60,845 bases of DNA from Pontibacterium sp964228735 (GCF_964228735.1 NZ_CAXRBQ010000076.1:1-60845), one strand, 5' to 3'; shown: positions 15,344-24,914, counted from the stretch's first letter. Numbers and translations are program-made. Notes: generated from the letters alone by a model not told the origin.

Positions 15344-17890
15344 ATGTCTGATCTGCCGATTAACGTCATCCTCCCAGAACTCAAAGAACGCCTGAATGCT
15401 CATGATGAGCTGGTTTTGGAGGCACCGCCGGGTGCCGGTAAAACCACCGGTGTGCCGCTAGCGCTGCTGGATGAGGCATGGCTGTCAGGTCAGAAGATCA
15501 TCATGCTGGAACCGCGTCGTCTGGCAGCCCGTGCCGCGGCGGAGAGGATGGCGTCGGTGCTGGGTGAGAAAGCCGGTGAAACTGTGGGTTACCGGGTGCG
15601 CCTGGATACCAGGGTCAGCGGCAAGACCCGTATCGAGGTGGTGACCGAGGGGATTCTGACCCGCATGCTGCAATCCGATCCGAGCCTTGAGGGGATCGGT
15701 CTGGTGATCTTCGATGAATTCCACGAACGCAGCCTGGATGCCGATCTGGCGCTGGCTCTGACCCAGCAGGGACGGATGCTGTTTCGCGACGATGAGCCGT
15801 TAAAACTGCTGGTCATGTCGGCCACTCTGGATGGTGCCGCGGTATCGGAGCTGCTGGACGGTGCGCCGGTGCTGCGCAGTGAAGGGCGGGCTTATCCGGT
15901 GATGGTTCATTACGGTGAAGCGGCCACACTGGAGCGGGCCATTGAACCGGTTGCGGCGGCAACGGTCATGGATGCTTTGGCGGCGGAAGAGGGCAGTGTG
16001 TTGGTGTTCCTGCCGGGACAACGGGAGATAAACCGCACTCACAAGCTGCTCAGCGATAAGCTGGCGGGCTGGGACGACCTGGCCAACGTGATGGTCACAC
16101 CTCTTTATGGTGATCTTAGCCTTCAGGATCAGCGCAAAGCGATTGAACCGGCGCCGCAGGGCCAGCGCAAAGTGGTGCTGGCGACTGCCATTGCTGAAAC
16201 CAGTTTGACCATCGAAGGTGTGCGGGTGGTGGTGGATGCGGGATTAAGCCGCGAAGCGGTATTTGATCCGGGCACCGGTATGTCCCGCTTGCAGACACGC
16301 CGCCTGGCCCGTGCTGCCAGTGTACAGCGCGCCGGCCGTGCCGGCCGTATGGAACCGGGTGTCTGTTACCGTCTTTGGTCTGAAACCCAGCAGGCACAGC
16401 TGGCGCCATTTACTGCGCCGGAGATTACCCAAGCGGATCTGACTCCACTGGTGCTGCAACTCACACGCTGGGGAGTGGATGATCCTGCTGAGCTGTGTTG
16501 GCTGGATCTACCACCAGCCGCGCCTTATCAACAAGGTCTGGATCTGCTGGAGCGGTTAGGGGCGGTAGAGCGCAACGGCGATAACTACCGCCTGACTGAG
16601 CACGGTGAGGCGATGGCAGAGCTATCCACCCACCCACGTCTCGCCCATATGCTGTTGCTGGGTATTCGCTATGGCTTAACGCCACTGGCTTGTGATCTGG
16701 CGGCGTTGCTGTCCGACCGTGATCCGTTACGCCGTCGGGATACAGATATAACCGAACGACTGGCCTGGCTGCGGGGCGATATCAAAGCGGAGCGCCATAC
16801 CCAGGGGGCGTTGCACCGTATGCGGCAGCAGAGCAAACAGTTCCGCCGTCAGTGTGACCTGCTGAAGTTAAACTCTCCAGATGCTGTACAAGATCCAACA
16901 GACCACCGCTGGATCGGTTTCCTGATCGCCTGTGCGTATCCGGACCGAAGTGCTTCGCGTCGTACCCCAGCTGGATTGGATTTCCGTATGAGCACTGGTC
17001 GCGCTGCGCGCTTGCCGGAAGAGGATCATTATAAAGGGCAGTGGCTGGCATTGGCTCAGGTGGGTGGTCGCAGTGGTGATTCTACTGACCGCATCTACCT
17101 GTCAGCAGCACTTGATCCACAATTGTTTGACGGCCCGCTGGCAGACCTGGTTACTGAGGTCGAAGCGGTGGAGTGGAGCAAGCAGCAGGACCGCCTGACC
17201 GCCGAGAGTCAGCGCCGGATCGGTAAGCTGGTGCTTAGCAGTGCGCCACTGAAAGAGGTATCCGAAGAAGCGCGTACTGAGGCGTTGGTTGCACTGGTAC
17301 AAAAGCGTGGCCTTGAACTGCTGCCCTGGACACCAGCACTGCGCGAATGGCAGACACGGGTGCAATTTCTCCACACCAGCTTTGAGCAGCAGGGACAGGA
17401 CAATCCTTGGCCGGATCTATCCGACAAAGCGTTGCTGGCAACTGTGGATGGCTGGCTGGCACCCTATCTGGCATCGGTCAGCCATATCAATCACTTTGCC
17501 AACCTGGATCTGAAGAATATTCTGCAGGCCCTGTTGCCCTGGCCATTACCGCAGCAGTTGGATGAGCTGGCGCCACAACGCTACGAGGTGCCAACCGGTT
17601 CCAAAATCAAGATCGATTACAGCGAGACACCACCGGTACTGGCGGTGAAGATGCAGGAGATGTACGGCTGTCTGGATACGCCGCGTATCGGTAACGGCAC
17701 TGCCTTGAAACTCCATCTGCTGTCTCCGGCGATGCGACCGCTGCAGGTCACTCAGGATCTGGCGGGTTTCTGGCAAAACAGCTACCCGGAAGTGCAAAAA
17801 GAGATGAGGGGGCGCTACCCCAAACACCGTTGGCCGGATGATCCGGCCCATGCGGAGCCGAGCCGTCGTACGGTAAAGCCTAAAAACTGA
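15344..17890 (+). CDS. hrpB: ATP-dependent helicase HrpB
   Basis: 848 residues, family length. DEAH-type motifs: Walker A APPGAGKTTGVPLALL, DEFHERSLDADLALAL, SATLDGAAVSELL, QRAGRAGRMEPG. HrpB-specific C-terminal region ends with a conserved segment (TGSKIKIDYSETPPVLAVKM) followed by RGRYPKHRWPDDP. It is a cytosolic 3'-5' RNA/DNA helicase of uncertain physiological role. It has its own promoter region and no co-directional partner nearby. Confidence 0.95.
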   Translation: MSDLPINVILPELKERLNAHDELVLEAPPGAGKTTGVPLALLDEAWLSGQKIIMLEPRRLAARAAAERMASVLGEKAGETVGYRVRLDTRVSGKTRIEVVTEGILTRMLQSDPSLEGIGLVIFDEFHERSLDADLALALTQQGRMLFRDDEPLKLLVMSATLDGAAVSELLDGAPVLRSEGRAYPVMVHYGEAATLERAIEPVAAATVMDALAAEEGSVLVFLPGQREINRTHKLLSDKLAGWDDLANVMVTPLYGDLSLQDQRKAIEPAPQGQRKVVLATAIAETSLTIEGVRVVVDAGLSREAVFDPGTGMSRLQTRRLARAASVQRAGRAGRMEPGVCYRLWSETQQAQLAPFTAPEITQADLTPLVLQLTRWGVDDPAELCWLDLPPAAPYQQGLDLLERLGAVERNGDNYRLTEHGEAMAELSTHPRLAHMLLLGIRYGLTPLACDLAALLSDRDPLRRRDTDITERLAWLRGDIKAERHTQGALHRMRQQSKQFRRQCDLLKLNSPDAVQDPTDHRWIGFLIACAYPDRSASRRTPAGLDFRMSTGRAARLPEEDHYKGQWLALAQVGGRSGDSTDRIYLSAALDPQLFDGPLADLVTEVEAVEWSKQQDRLTAESQRRIGKLVLSSAPLKEVSEEARTEALVALVQKRGLELLPWTPALREWQTRVQFLHTSFEQQGQDNPWPDLSDKALLATVDGWLAPYLASVSHINHFANLDLKNILQALLPWPLPQQLDELAPQRYEVPTGSKIKIDYSETPPVLAVKMQEMYGCLDTPRIGNGTALKLHLLSPAMRPLQVTQDLAGFWQNSYPEVQKEMRGRYPKHRWPDDPAHAEPSRRTVKPKN

Positions 17891-18097
17891 CGCACTTTAA
17901 TGGTGCGAATAGCCTTGATTTTATAAGGTTTTTTAGCCTTAAGCGTGCCGAACAATTACTAATTAATTGCTACAGCTTTGTATCTTGCTGTCGATAACCT
18001 GCCTATATCCGTGTAGGCCCGCAGTGAGTCGGGCCGGTGGTCACAGGCCACAGTTATTTTTAAACGCGCTGACCATGAATGTCCGGCAAGGACTCAG

Positions 18098-19873
18098 ATG
18101 GGAATGGAAAAGATGCAGGAAACGTCCAACGTTTATCAACAGATGTTTGAAGCGATCGGCCGGTCGCAGGCGGTGATCGAGTTTGAACTCGACGGCACCA
18201 TTATTACCGCAAACAACAACTTTCTGAATGCAGTAGGTTATTCCCTCGCAGAGATCCAGGGTCAGCATCACAGTATGTTTGTTGAGCCGTTTGAGCGTAC
18301 CAGCCCAGCGTATCGTATGTTTTGGGACAAGCTGGCCCGTGGTGAGCACGATGCCGGAGAATACAAGCGTGTCGGCAAGGGGGGAAAGGAGATCTGGATT
18401 CAGGCCACCTATACCCCAATCCTTGATGCGCAGGGTAAGCCGTTCAAGGTGGTTAAGTTTGCCTCCGACATTACCCAGGAGAAACTGCGCCAGGCGGACT
18501 TTGTGGGTCAGATCGACGCAATCAGCAAGTCGCAGGCCGTGATTGAGTTCAACCTGGATGGCACCATTATCACCGCCAACGACAACTTCCTGGGAGCTGT
18601 CGGTTACACCCTGGCGGAAATTCAGGGCCGTCACCACAGCATGTTCGTGGAACCTCAGTACCGTCAAAGCCCCGAGTACCGCATGTTCTGGGAACAGCTC
18701 AATCAGGGCCAGTATGATGCCGGTGAATATCGACGCATCGGCAAAAATGGCCGTGAGATCTGGATTCAGGCGTCCTACAACCCAATCTTCGATATGAGTG
18801 GTAAGCCTTACAAAGTGGTGAAATACGCCACTGACGTGACAGGACGTAAACAGGCCGTGGCTGAGATTCGTCGTACCTTGCTGGCGATGGCCGAAGGTGA
18901 CCTGACCGCAACCATCTCTCAACCGCTGGACGAAGAATTTACGGTGCTGGCGGATGCGATGAACGCTTTTGGCGTGAAGCTGAACGATATGGTGCAGGAG
19001 ATTCGCCAGGCGTCCAATAGTGTCTTTACCGCCTCCCAGGAGATTGCTCAGGGCAACAGCGACCTGAGCCACCGTACTGAAAACCAGGCGGCCAATCTGG
19101 AAGAGACAGCGTCGGCGATGGAAGAGCTGACCGCAACGGTGAAGCAGAACGCTGATAATGCCAGTGATGCATCGGCGAAAGCCTCCGATGCGATGGACCG
19201 AGCTGAACGTGGCGGCGAAGTGGTTGGTAAGGCCGTGGATGCGATGTCTGCAATCAGCAAGTCCAGCAAGAAGATCGCCGACATTATCGGTGTGATCGAC
19301 GAGATCTCCTTCCAGACCAACATTCTGGCGTTGAATGCTGCCGTGGAAGCGGCCCGTGCCGGCGAGCAGGGGCGTGGTTTTGCCGTAGTTGCTGCCGAGG
19401 TGCGCAACCTGGCGCAACGCAGTGCCGCCGCCGCGAAAGAGATCAAGGGGCTGATCAACGACAGTATCGAAGCGGTCGAGAATGGCTCCAATATTGTTGA
19501 TGCTACCGGTAAGACATTCCACGACCTGGTGGAGTCGGTTCAGGATGTGGTGAACCGTATCGCCGAGATTGATGTGGCCAGCAAGGAACAGTCGGCCGGT
19601 ATCACCGAAGTGAGCCGTGCGGTAACCCAGATGGAAGAGATGACCCAGCAGAACGCGGCACTGGTTGAGCAGGCATCAGCCTCCAGTACCGCGATGGAGC
19701 AGCAGGCGCAGTCACTGCTGCAACAGGTGGGTTACTTCAAGGTGAAAGGTGAGCCTGCGTCATTTGGTGCGGCACCTGCCCGCGCTCCAATGGCCTCTCG
19801 TCAGCGTCCGGCGATCGCGCCACGTATGTCGGCTCCGAAACAGGATGAAGAGGATATCTGGGAGTCCTTCTGA
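18098..19873 (+). CDS. Soluble methyl-accepting chemotaxis protein with tandem PAS domains
   Basis: 591 residues, no transmembrane helix. Two PAS domains (residues about 20-125 and 145-245) are nearly duplicate (VIEFELDGTIITANNNFLNAVGY versus VIEFNLDGTIITANDNFLGAVGY). A short linker resembling a HAMP/P-type region leads to the signalling domain with the hairpin FQTNILALNAAVEAARAGEQGRGFAVVAAE (about residues 400-430). It ends IWESF, which fits the C-terminal pentapeptide (aromatic-x-x-aromatic) that tethers CheR/CheB. The arrangement resembles P. aeruginosa BdlA, which links c-di-GMP/oxygen cues to biofilm dispersal; ligand and cofactor here are unknown. It ends at the terminator 19923-19972. 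Confidence 0.9.
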   Translation: MGMEKMQETSNVYQQMFEAIGRSQAVIEFELDGTIITANNNFLNAVGYSLAEIQGQHHSMFVEPFERTSPAYRMFWDKLARGEHDAGEYKRVGKGGKEIWIQATYTPILDAQGKPFKVVKFASDITQEKLRQADFVGQIDAISKSQAVIEFNLDGTIITANDNFLGAVGYTLAEIQGRHHSMFVEPQYRQSPEYRMFWEQLNQGQYDAGEYRRIGKNGREIWIQASYNPIFDMSGKPYKVVKYATDVTGRKQAVAEIRRTLLAMAEGDLTATISQPLDEEFTVLADAMNAFGVKLNDMVQEIRQASNSVFTASQEIAQGNSDLSHRTENQAANLEETASAMEELTATVKQNADNASDASAKASDAMDRAERGGEVVGKAVDAMSAISKSSKKIADIIGVIDEISFQTNILALNAAVEAARAGEQGRGFAVVAAEVRNLAQRSAAAAKEIKGLINDSIEAVENGSNIVDATGKTFHDLVESVQDVVNRIAEIDVASKEQSAGITEVSRAVTQMEEMTQQNAALVEQASASSTAMEQQAQSLLQQVGYFKVKGEPASFGAAPARAPMASRQRPAIAPRMSAPKQDEEDIWESF

Positions 19874-19922
19874 TCCGCTGATTTACTGGTGGGGTGAACG
19901 TCCCCAAGGAGCCTGCTAGAGT

Positions 19923-19972
19923 AACGGGTGATTCAGAGTGTGGTTTTCATGCTTCGAATCACCCGTTTTTAT
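19923..19972 (+). terminator. Rho-independent terminator of the chemoreceptor gene
   Basis: 12-bp perfect stem (AACGGGTGATTC / GAATCACCCGTT) with a 21-nt loop and a TTTTT tail. It lies inside the frame open from 19894, which argues that the downstream kinase starts later, at 19996. Confidence 0.85.
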
Positions 19973-19995
19973 TTGCCTGCCATAACGAGGCTGCC

Positions 19996-22104
19996 TTGAG
20001 ATCCTTTCGCTCGTTACTGATTATCCTGACGCTTTGCCTGTCCCTGCTGCTGACCTGGTGGGTGCAGCATCGCGCCTACGACTGGTCGATGAGCCGGCTG
20101 AAAGAGCAGGGCGAGGATCGCTTGCTGAGTACGATTATCGGACTGCGTAGCGCCATCGACAGTTACAACTACCTGCCGTTTCTGATCTCCCAGAACAAAG
20201 ATGTACAGGAGCTGTTGCTCTATCCGGTGCTGGATAAAGGCGCCGAGGTCAGCCGCTTTCTGGAGCAGATGAACCTGGTGTCAGGGGCTACCACATTGAT
20301 GGTGCTGGATCTGGATGGGCGGGCGCTCTCCTACAGCCGCTGGCGAGAGGAGCAGAGTTTTTTCCTGCGTTCCCACGCCCACAGCCCGTATTTTACTCAG
20401 GCGCGTAACGGCAATCAGGGCGTTTATGTCGAGAGCCGTACCAACGGTGAACCGGCATCCATCTATCTCTCCGCACCGATCTACGATTCCAGCCGTTTTA
20501 TGGGCGTGGCGGTGGTGCGTATCGATCTGGACCAGCTCAGCAATAAGCTCAGCCAATTGGAAGATTTTCTCCTGATCGCGGCTAATGAGCGAGTGATCAT
20601 GGCCAGCGACAGACACTGGCAGGGGCAACTGCTTAGCACTCAAGTTGAGAGTCGTCGCGAGTCTCAACTGGACGATGGCAGTGCATTGCAATTGAAACAG
20701 CTGCAGGATGGCCGCAGGGTATTGTTTCAGGCGGTGGAGCTGCCGGATCTGGGTTGGCAGGTGGCGGTTGTCAGTGATGTGAAACCCGTATTGAGAATGC
20801 GCAATACCGCGGCCCTGATCAGCCTGGGCGGCTGTCTGGCGCTGGGTTTGCTGTTGCTCTATATGCGCGAGCGTCACCTGAAAAACCTCTCCCGCCAGGA
20901 GACCCGTGACGCGCTGGAGCGCAACGAACGTCAGCAGCGGGATATCATCAATAACGCCCATGTGGGGATGATCGGATTGGATGCCAGTGGCCGCATCAGT
21001 TTTATCAACCCGATGGCGAGCCAACAGTTTGGTGTCGGAACCGCGCGCATTCTTGGCTATGCCTTCCAAGACCTGATTGCCGGCGATGACGAGAGCTTTA
21101 CGGTATTGCAGCGTACGCTCTCCCGTCTGGGCAGCAAAGGTTTTGCACCACTGACTGCGCATGAAGTTGTGGGCAGCCGCGCTGACGGTAGCACCTTCCC
21201 GATGATGATCTCCATTAAGCAGATGGCGACGCTGGCGGACATGCAGTACCTGGTGACGGTGATCGACATCACCAAGCGCAAACGCTTGGAACATGCCCTG
21301 CAGCAGGCCAACGACCAGCTCGAGCACAAGGTACTGGAGCGCACCCAAGCGTTGCAGGAGGCGCAGCAGGAGTTGGTACAGGCGGAAAAAATGGCTGCGC
21401 TGGGAAGGATGTCCTCGGCCGTGGTGCATGAACTGAATCAGCCACTCACCGCCATGCGCACCTATCTGGCGATCTGTCGCCATCTGTTGTCGGGTGAACA
21501 AGCGCAGCTCGCCGAAAACCTGGAGTTGATCGATGACCTTACCCAGCGGATGGCCCTGATCACCCAGCAACTGAAAACCTTTGCTTTCAAAAAACCGGAT
21601 GCACTGGTACCGGTAAAACCTCGCGCTGCGCTGGATCAGTCGCTGGTGCTGTTCCGTGACCGGATACAGCAAGACGGTATTGAACTGCAGATCGATAGTC
21701 ATGAGCCGGATCTGGAAATACCGGGGGACAATGCCCGTCTGGAGCAGGTGTTTGTGAATCTGATCAAGAACGCCTGCGATGCCATGAACGGGCAGAGCGA
21801 GGCAAAAATATTGCAGGTGCAGATTGAAACTGATCAGGCCCAACCGGATTCATGGGTGCGAATCTCCGTGGCTGACAGCGGGCCGGGCATTCCGCCGGAC
21901 AGCCTGACGCACCTGTTTGACCCGTTCTATACCACCAAGGCAATCGGTGACGGCTTGGGGCTGGGTTTATCGATTGTCAGCTCCATTGTGCAGGATCTGG
22001 GCGGTCAGATCAGCGCACAAAACAGGGTTGAAGGTGGTGCCCGGTTTGACGTTATACTTCCGCGCCTGTCTGAAACCAGCCAAACCCAAACGGAGAACAC
22101 CTGA
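19996..22104 (+). CDS. DctB-like membrane sensor histidine kinase
   Basis: 702 residues from a TTG at 19996 with GAGG 5 nt upstream; the longer frame from 19894 runs through a terminator and is rejected. Domains: TM1 SLLIILTLCLSLLLTWW, periplasmic double-Cache sensor (about residues 30-260), TM2 AALISLGGCLALGLLLLY, PAS (about 305-420), coiled coil, HisKA with VVHELNQPLTAMRTYL, and HATPase with NLIKNACDAM, DSGPGIPPDSLTHLF and GLGLGLSIV. This is the DctB architecture that senses C4-dicarboxylates or similar acids. Stop and downstream start overlap (TGATG), and the genes that follow encode a TAXI-TRAP transporter. Confidence 0.9.
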   Translation: MRSFRSLLIILTLCLSLLLTWWVQHRAYDWSMSRLKEQGEDRLLSTIIGLRSAIDSYNYLPFLISQNKDVQELLLYPVLDKGAEVSRFLEQMNLVSGATTLMVLDLDGRALSYSRWREEQSFFLRSHAHSPYFTQARNGNQGVYVESRTNGEPASIYLSAPIYDSSRFMGVAVVRIDLDQLSNKLSQLEDFLLIAANERVIMASDRHWQGQLLSTQVESRRESQLDDGSALQLKQLQDGRRVLFQAVELPDLGWQVAVVSDVKPVLRMRNTAALISLGGCLALGLLLLYMRERHLKNLSRQETRDALERNERQQRDIINNAHVGMIGLDASGRISFINPMASQQFGVGTARILGYAFQDLIAGDDESFTVLQRTLSRLGSKGFAPLTAHEVVGSRADGSTFPMMISIKQMATLADMQYLVTVIDITKRKRLEHALQQANDQLEHKVLERTQALQEAQQELVQAEKMAALGRMSSAVVHELNQPLTAMRTYLAICRHLLSGEQAQLAENLELIDDLTQRMALITQQLKTFAFKKPDALVPVKPRAALDQSLVLFRDRIQQDGIELQIDSHEPDLEIPGDNARLEQVFVNLIKNACDAMNGQSEAKILQVQIETDQAQPDSWVRISVADSGPGIPPDSLTHLFDPFYTTKAIGDGLGLGLSIVSSIVQDLGGQISAQNRVEGGARFDVILPRLSETSQTQTENT

Positions 22105-23468
22105 TGCGCGGCACCGTAATGCTGATCGATGATGAAGCGATGATCCGCCAGTCCACCGAACAGTGGCTGAAAATAGCCGGTTTCGAGGTGCTTAGCTTTG
22201 ATAACGCCGAAGCGGGGCTGGTTGCGCTGGATGAACAGTTTCCCGGCATCATCGTATCCGATGTAAAGATGCCGGGTATGGACGGTTTGGCGCTGATGGC
22301 CGAGGCGCAGCAGCGTATCCCGGAGCTGCCGGTCATTCTGATCACGGGGCACGGCGATGTGGATATGGCGATCAAGGCGATGCGCGAAGGGGCGTACGAC
22401 TTTATCGAAAAACCCTTTGTGCCGGAACGGTTGGTGGAAACCATCCATCGTGCCTGCGAGAAACGCCGCCTGATGCTGGAAAACCTGCGTCTGCAGCAGG
22501 ATCTCAGTTCCCAGACCGGTCTGGATGCCAAGATTATAGGTACGTCGCCGGCGATTCAGCGCCTGAAGCGTGAGCTCCTGAAGTGTGCCGAACTGGATAC
22601 CAATGTCATCATCTACGGTGAAACCGGTACCGGCAAAGAGCTGGTGGCCCAGTGCCTGCACGAGTTCAGCGCCCGCAACGGGAATAACTTTGTGCCGCTG
22701 AACTGTGGCGCGATTCCTGAAGCGCTGATTGAAAGTGAACTGTTTGGTCACGAGGCCGGGGCATTTACCAGCGCCGATAAGCAACGTGTGGGTAAGTTCG
22801 AATACGCCAACGGCGGTACCCTGTTCCTGGATGAAATCGAAATCATGCCGGTGAACTTACAGGTGAAGCTGCTGCGTGCGTTGCAGGAAGGTGTGATCGA
22901 ACGCTTGGGCTCGAACAAACCGATTGCTGTGGATCTGCGTGTGGTGGCTGCGTCCAAAGTGGATCTGAAAACCGACGAGGCATTCCGTCAGGATCTCTAC
23001 TACCGCCTGAATGTGACACAGTTGCATATCCCACCGCTACGCGAGCGTGAGGAGGATATCGTACTGCTGTTTGAACATTATGCGCGTCATGCCGCTGCCC
23101 AGCATGAACGCGAACTGCGCCGCGCCACCGCACAGGATATCCAGAACCTGGAGCAGTATAACTGGCCGGGCAATGTGCGTGAGCTGAGAAACGTTGCGAT
23201 TCGTTATGCACTGGATGGCTCGCTACCCGTCGCGGATATCCTCTATCCGCCGGAACCGATGCTAGCAATTGAGGCCGAGGAGAGCACCCTGCCGCTGGCT
23301 GCCCAGGTGGCCAACTTTGAAAGCAAGGTGATCAGCGCTTCGCTGTCTCGCCATCAGGGCAATATCAAAGCGGTGCTGGAAGAGTTGGATCTGCCGCGCC
23401 GTACCCTCAACCAGAAGATGGCCAAGTACGGTCTGAACCGGGCCGACTTCCTCACCGGCGAAGAATAA
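22104..23468 (+). CDS. DctD-like sigma-54-dependent response regulator
   Basis: 454 residues. Receiver domain (1-120) with acidic pocket IDDEA, phospho-acceptor in IIVSDVKMPGMDG and lysine in FIEKPF. AAA+ sigma-54 activation domain: Walker A GETGTGKE, the sigma-54 contact loop GAFTSAD, GGTLFLDEIEIMP, and the arginine-finger region. A Fis-type HTH is at the C-terminus (GNIKAVLEELDLPRRTLNQKMAKYGL). It is partnered with the kinase it overlaps and should activate the sigma-54 promoter at 23744-23760 through the palindromes at 23465, 23620 and 23653. The first palindrome overlaps its own stop codon. Confidence 0.93.
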   Translation: MRGTVMLIDDEAMIRQSTEQWLKIAGFEVLSFDNAEAGLVALDEQFPGIIVSDVKMPGMDGLALMAEAQQRIPELPVILITGHGDVDMAIKAMREGAYDFIEKPFVPERLVETIHRACEKRRLMLENLRLQQDLSSQTGLDAKIIGTSPAIQRLKRELLKCAELDTNVIIYGETGTGKELVAQCLHEFSARNGNNFVPLNCGAIPEALIESELFGHEAGAFTSADKQRVGKFEYANGGTLFLDEIEIMPVNLQVKLLRALQEGVIERLGSNKPIAVDLRVVAASKVDLKTDEAFRQDLYYRLNVTQLHIPPLREREEDIVLLFEHYARHAAAQHERELRRATAQDIQNLEQYNWPGNVRELRNVAIRYALDGSLPVADILYPPEPMLAIEAEESTLPLAAQVANFESKVISASLSRHQGNIKAVLEELDLPRRTLNQKMAKYGLNRADFLTGEE

Positions 23469-23484
23469 GCAAAATTTTGCCTAT
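23465..23484. promoter_or_regulatory. Candidate enhancer palindrome 1 (UAS) of the TAXI-TRAP operon
   Basis: ATAAGCAAAATTTTGCCTAT, one mismatch from a perfect 20-bp palindrome. Same motif as 23620-23639 and 23653-23672, and it overlaps the response-regulator stop codon. Confidence 0.7.
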
Positions 23485-23619
23485 CCTTGTGAAATTGCAG
23501 GATGTGACTGTTTCCTGAGCAGCGGTTGCCGCTTTGCACCGCTATTAAGGGACGGTTTGGAGGAGATACGTGCTCCCAGCCAGCAAACTTCACGATGAAT
23601 TCACATTTTACGGTTACCG

Positions 23620-23639
23620 ATAAGCAAAATTTTGCTTAT
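23620..23639. promoter_or_regulatory. Candidate enhancer palindrome 2 (UAS)
   Basis: ATAAGCAAAATTTTGCTTAT, a perfect 20-bp palindrome centred about 115 bp upstream of the -24 element. Confidence 0.8.
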
Positions 23640-23652
23640 GGTTTCAGGTGGA

Positions 23653-23672
23653 ATGAGCAAGATTTTGCTTAT
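23653..23672. promoter_or_regulatory. Candidate enhancer palindrome 3 (UAS)
   Basis: ATGAGCAAGATTTTGCTTAT, centred 33 bp (about three helical turns) from palindrome 2, so two regulator dimers could bind the same DNA face. Confidence 0.75.
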
Positions 23673-23743
23673 ATTGGCATTACAAGGATGTGTATTAATT
23701 TTATATTTCTTTTTAAATCAATGGCTTATTGTTTCTAAAGAAG

Positions 23744-23760
23744 TTGGCCCCCTCCTTGCA
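23744..23760 (+). promoter_or_regulatory. Sigma-54 promoter of the TAXI-TRAP operon
   Basis: TTGGCCCCCTCCTTGCA fits YTGGCAC-N5-TTGCW with exact 12-nt spacing between the invariant GG and GC. The start point should be near 23771, giving a leader of about 45 nt. The 348-bp gap 23469-23816 otherwise holds only the three palindromes and AT-rich DNA. Confidence 0.85.
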
Positions 23761-23816
23761 ATACCTCTATCACCTTTGTCGAAATAACAATAATCCACCA
23801 AATTAAGGGTATTGAG

Positions 23817-24845
23817 ATGAACAACAGCAAGCGTACTTTTCTGAAAGGTCTGGGTCTGACACTGGCAATGAGTGCTGCTCTCAGCACTGCAGGGCTGGCA
23901 CAGGCAGCAGAGAAGCGTTCCTACATTCTGGCAACTGCATCAACCGGTGGTACCTACTACCCAGTGGGTGTGGCGCTGGCAACCCTGACAAAAGTGAAGC
24001 TGGAACCAACTTACAAACTGTCCCTGTCTGCGATCAACTCCGCAGGCTCCGGCGAAAACGTAAAACTGCTGCGTGAAAACGAAGCACAGTTTGCGATCAT
24101 GCAGGGCCTGTACGGCGCGTGGGCATGGAACGGTGAAGGCAAGGTGAAGGAGTCCGGTCCGCAGAAGCAGCTGCGCTCCGTATCCATGCTGTGGCAGAAC
24201 GTAGAACAGTTCGTGGTGAAGTCTGACTACGCCAAGAGTGGCACCGTAGAAGATCTGAAAGCGTTTAACGGCACCAAGTTCTCCATCGGTAAGAAAAACT
24301 CCGGTACCGAAGGTTCTGGCCGCCAGATCCTGGGTGGTCTGGATATCGACCCGAACAAATTCGACCTGGCTTACATGGGTTACGGCCCAAGTGCTGATGC
24401 CCTGCAGAACGGCACCATCGAAGGTATGAACATCCCTGCGGGTGTGCCTACCAGCGCAATTACACGTGCGTACGCGGCACTGGGTAGCGACATGACTATC
24501 CTGGATTTCACCGACGAGCAGATCGCTGCGGCGAACGGTAAGTACAAGCTATGGACCCGATTCGTGATCCCGGCGAACACCTACCCAGGTCAGACCAAAG
24601 ATATCAACACCATGGCACAGCCAAACTTCCTGGCGGTGCGTGATGATATCTCTGACGACGATGTGTACATGATCACCAAAACCATCTACGAAAACCTGCC
24701 GTTCCTGAACGGTATCCACAAGGCAACCAAAGCGATGGCAATTGAGAAAGCGATCGCAGGTCTGCCAGTACCGCTGCACCCGGGTGCTGCGCGTTACTAC
24801 AAAGAGATGGGGCTGGACATCCCGGCTCACCTGATCGCCGAGTAA
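23817..24845 (+). CDS. TAXI-family TRAP transporter solute-binding protein
   Basis: 342 residues. The signal peptide begins MNNSKRTFLKGLGLTLAMSA, in which SKRTFLKG resembles a KR-type Tat motif, and is cleaved near AQA-AEKRS. The mature protein starts with the TAXI hallmark YILATASTGGTYYPVGVALA, followed by INSAGSGENVKLLRENEAQFAIMQ, both typical of TAXI SBPs that bind small carboxylates or amino acids. AAGGG precedes the ATG. It is the first gene after the sigma-54 promoter and is separated from the permease by a hairpin that could allow higher SBP expression. Confidence 0.93.
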   Translation: MNNSKRTFLKGLGLTLAMSAALSTAGLAQAAEKRSYILATASTGGTYYPVGVALATLTKVKLEPTYKLSLSAINSAGSGENVKLLRENEAQFAIMQGLYGAWAWNGEGKVKESGPQKQLRSVSMLWQNVEQFVVKSDYAKSGTVEDLKAFNGTKFSIGKKNSGTEGSGRQILGGLDIDPNKFDLAYMGYGPSADALQNGTIEGMNIPAGVPTSAITRAYAALGSDMTILDFTDEQIAAANGKYKLWTRFVIPANTYPGQTKDINTMAQPNFLAVRDDISDDDVYMITKTIYENLPFLNGIHKATKAMAIEKAIAGLPVPLHPGAARYYKEMGLDIPAHLIAE

Positions 24846-24855
24846 ACCTCGTTTT

Positions 24856-24880
24856 CCCGGGGCGCTTTATGCACCCCGGG
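24856..24880 (+). promoter_or_regulatory. Intercistronic hairpin between TRAP SBP and permease genes
   Basis: Stem CCCGGGGCGC against GCACCCCGGG (one mismatch) with a TTTAT loop and no T tail. It probably stabilises the SBP mRNA or attenuates transcription. Confidence 0.6.
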
Positions 24881-24914
24881 CCTCCCTCCCGTTGAGCAAG
24901 TTCTGGATTTGATC

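Noticed and set aside
17891..18097. Possible c-di-GMP riboswitch in the chemoreceptor leader
   Set aside because: The GEMM core motifs are missing; only a 6-bp GGCCCG/CGGGCC hairpin at 18017-18036 is present.
18041..19522. 493-residue open frame on the minus strand across the chemoreceptor gene
   Set aside because: The plus strand encodes an unmistakable PAS-PAS-MCP protein; the antisense frame is a GC-phase shadow with no family resemblance.
20281..21843. 520-residue open frame opposite the DctB-like kinase
   Set aside because: Shadow frame; the sense strand carries all histidine-kinase motifs.
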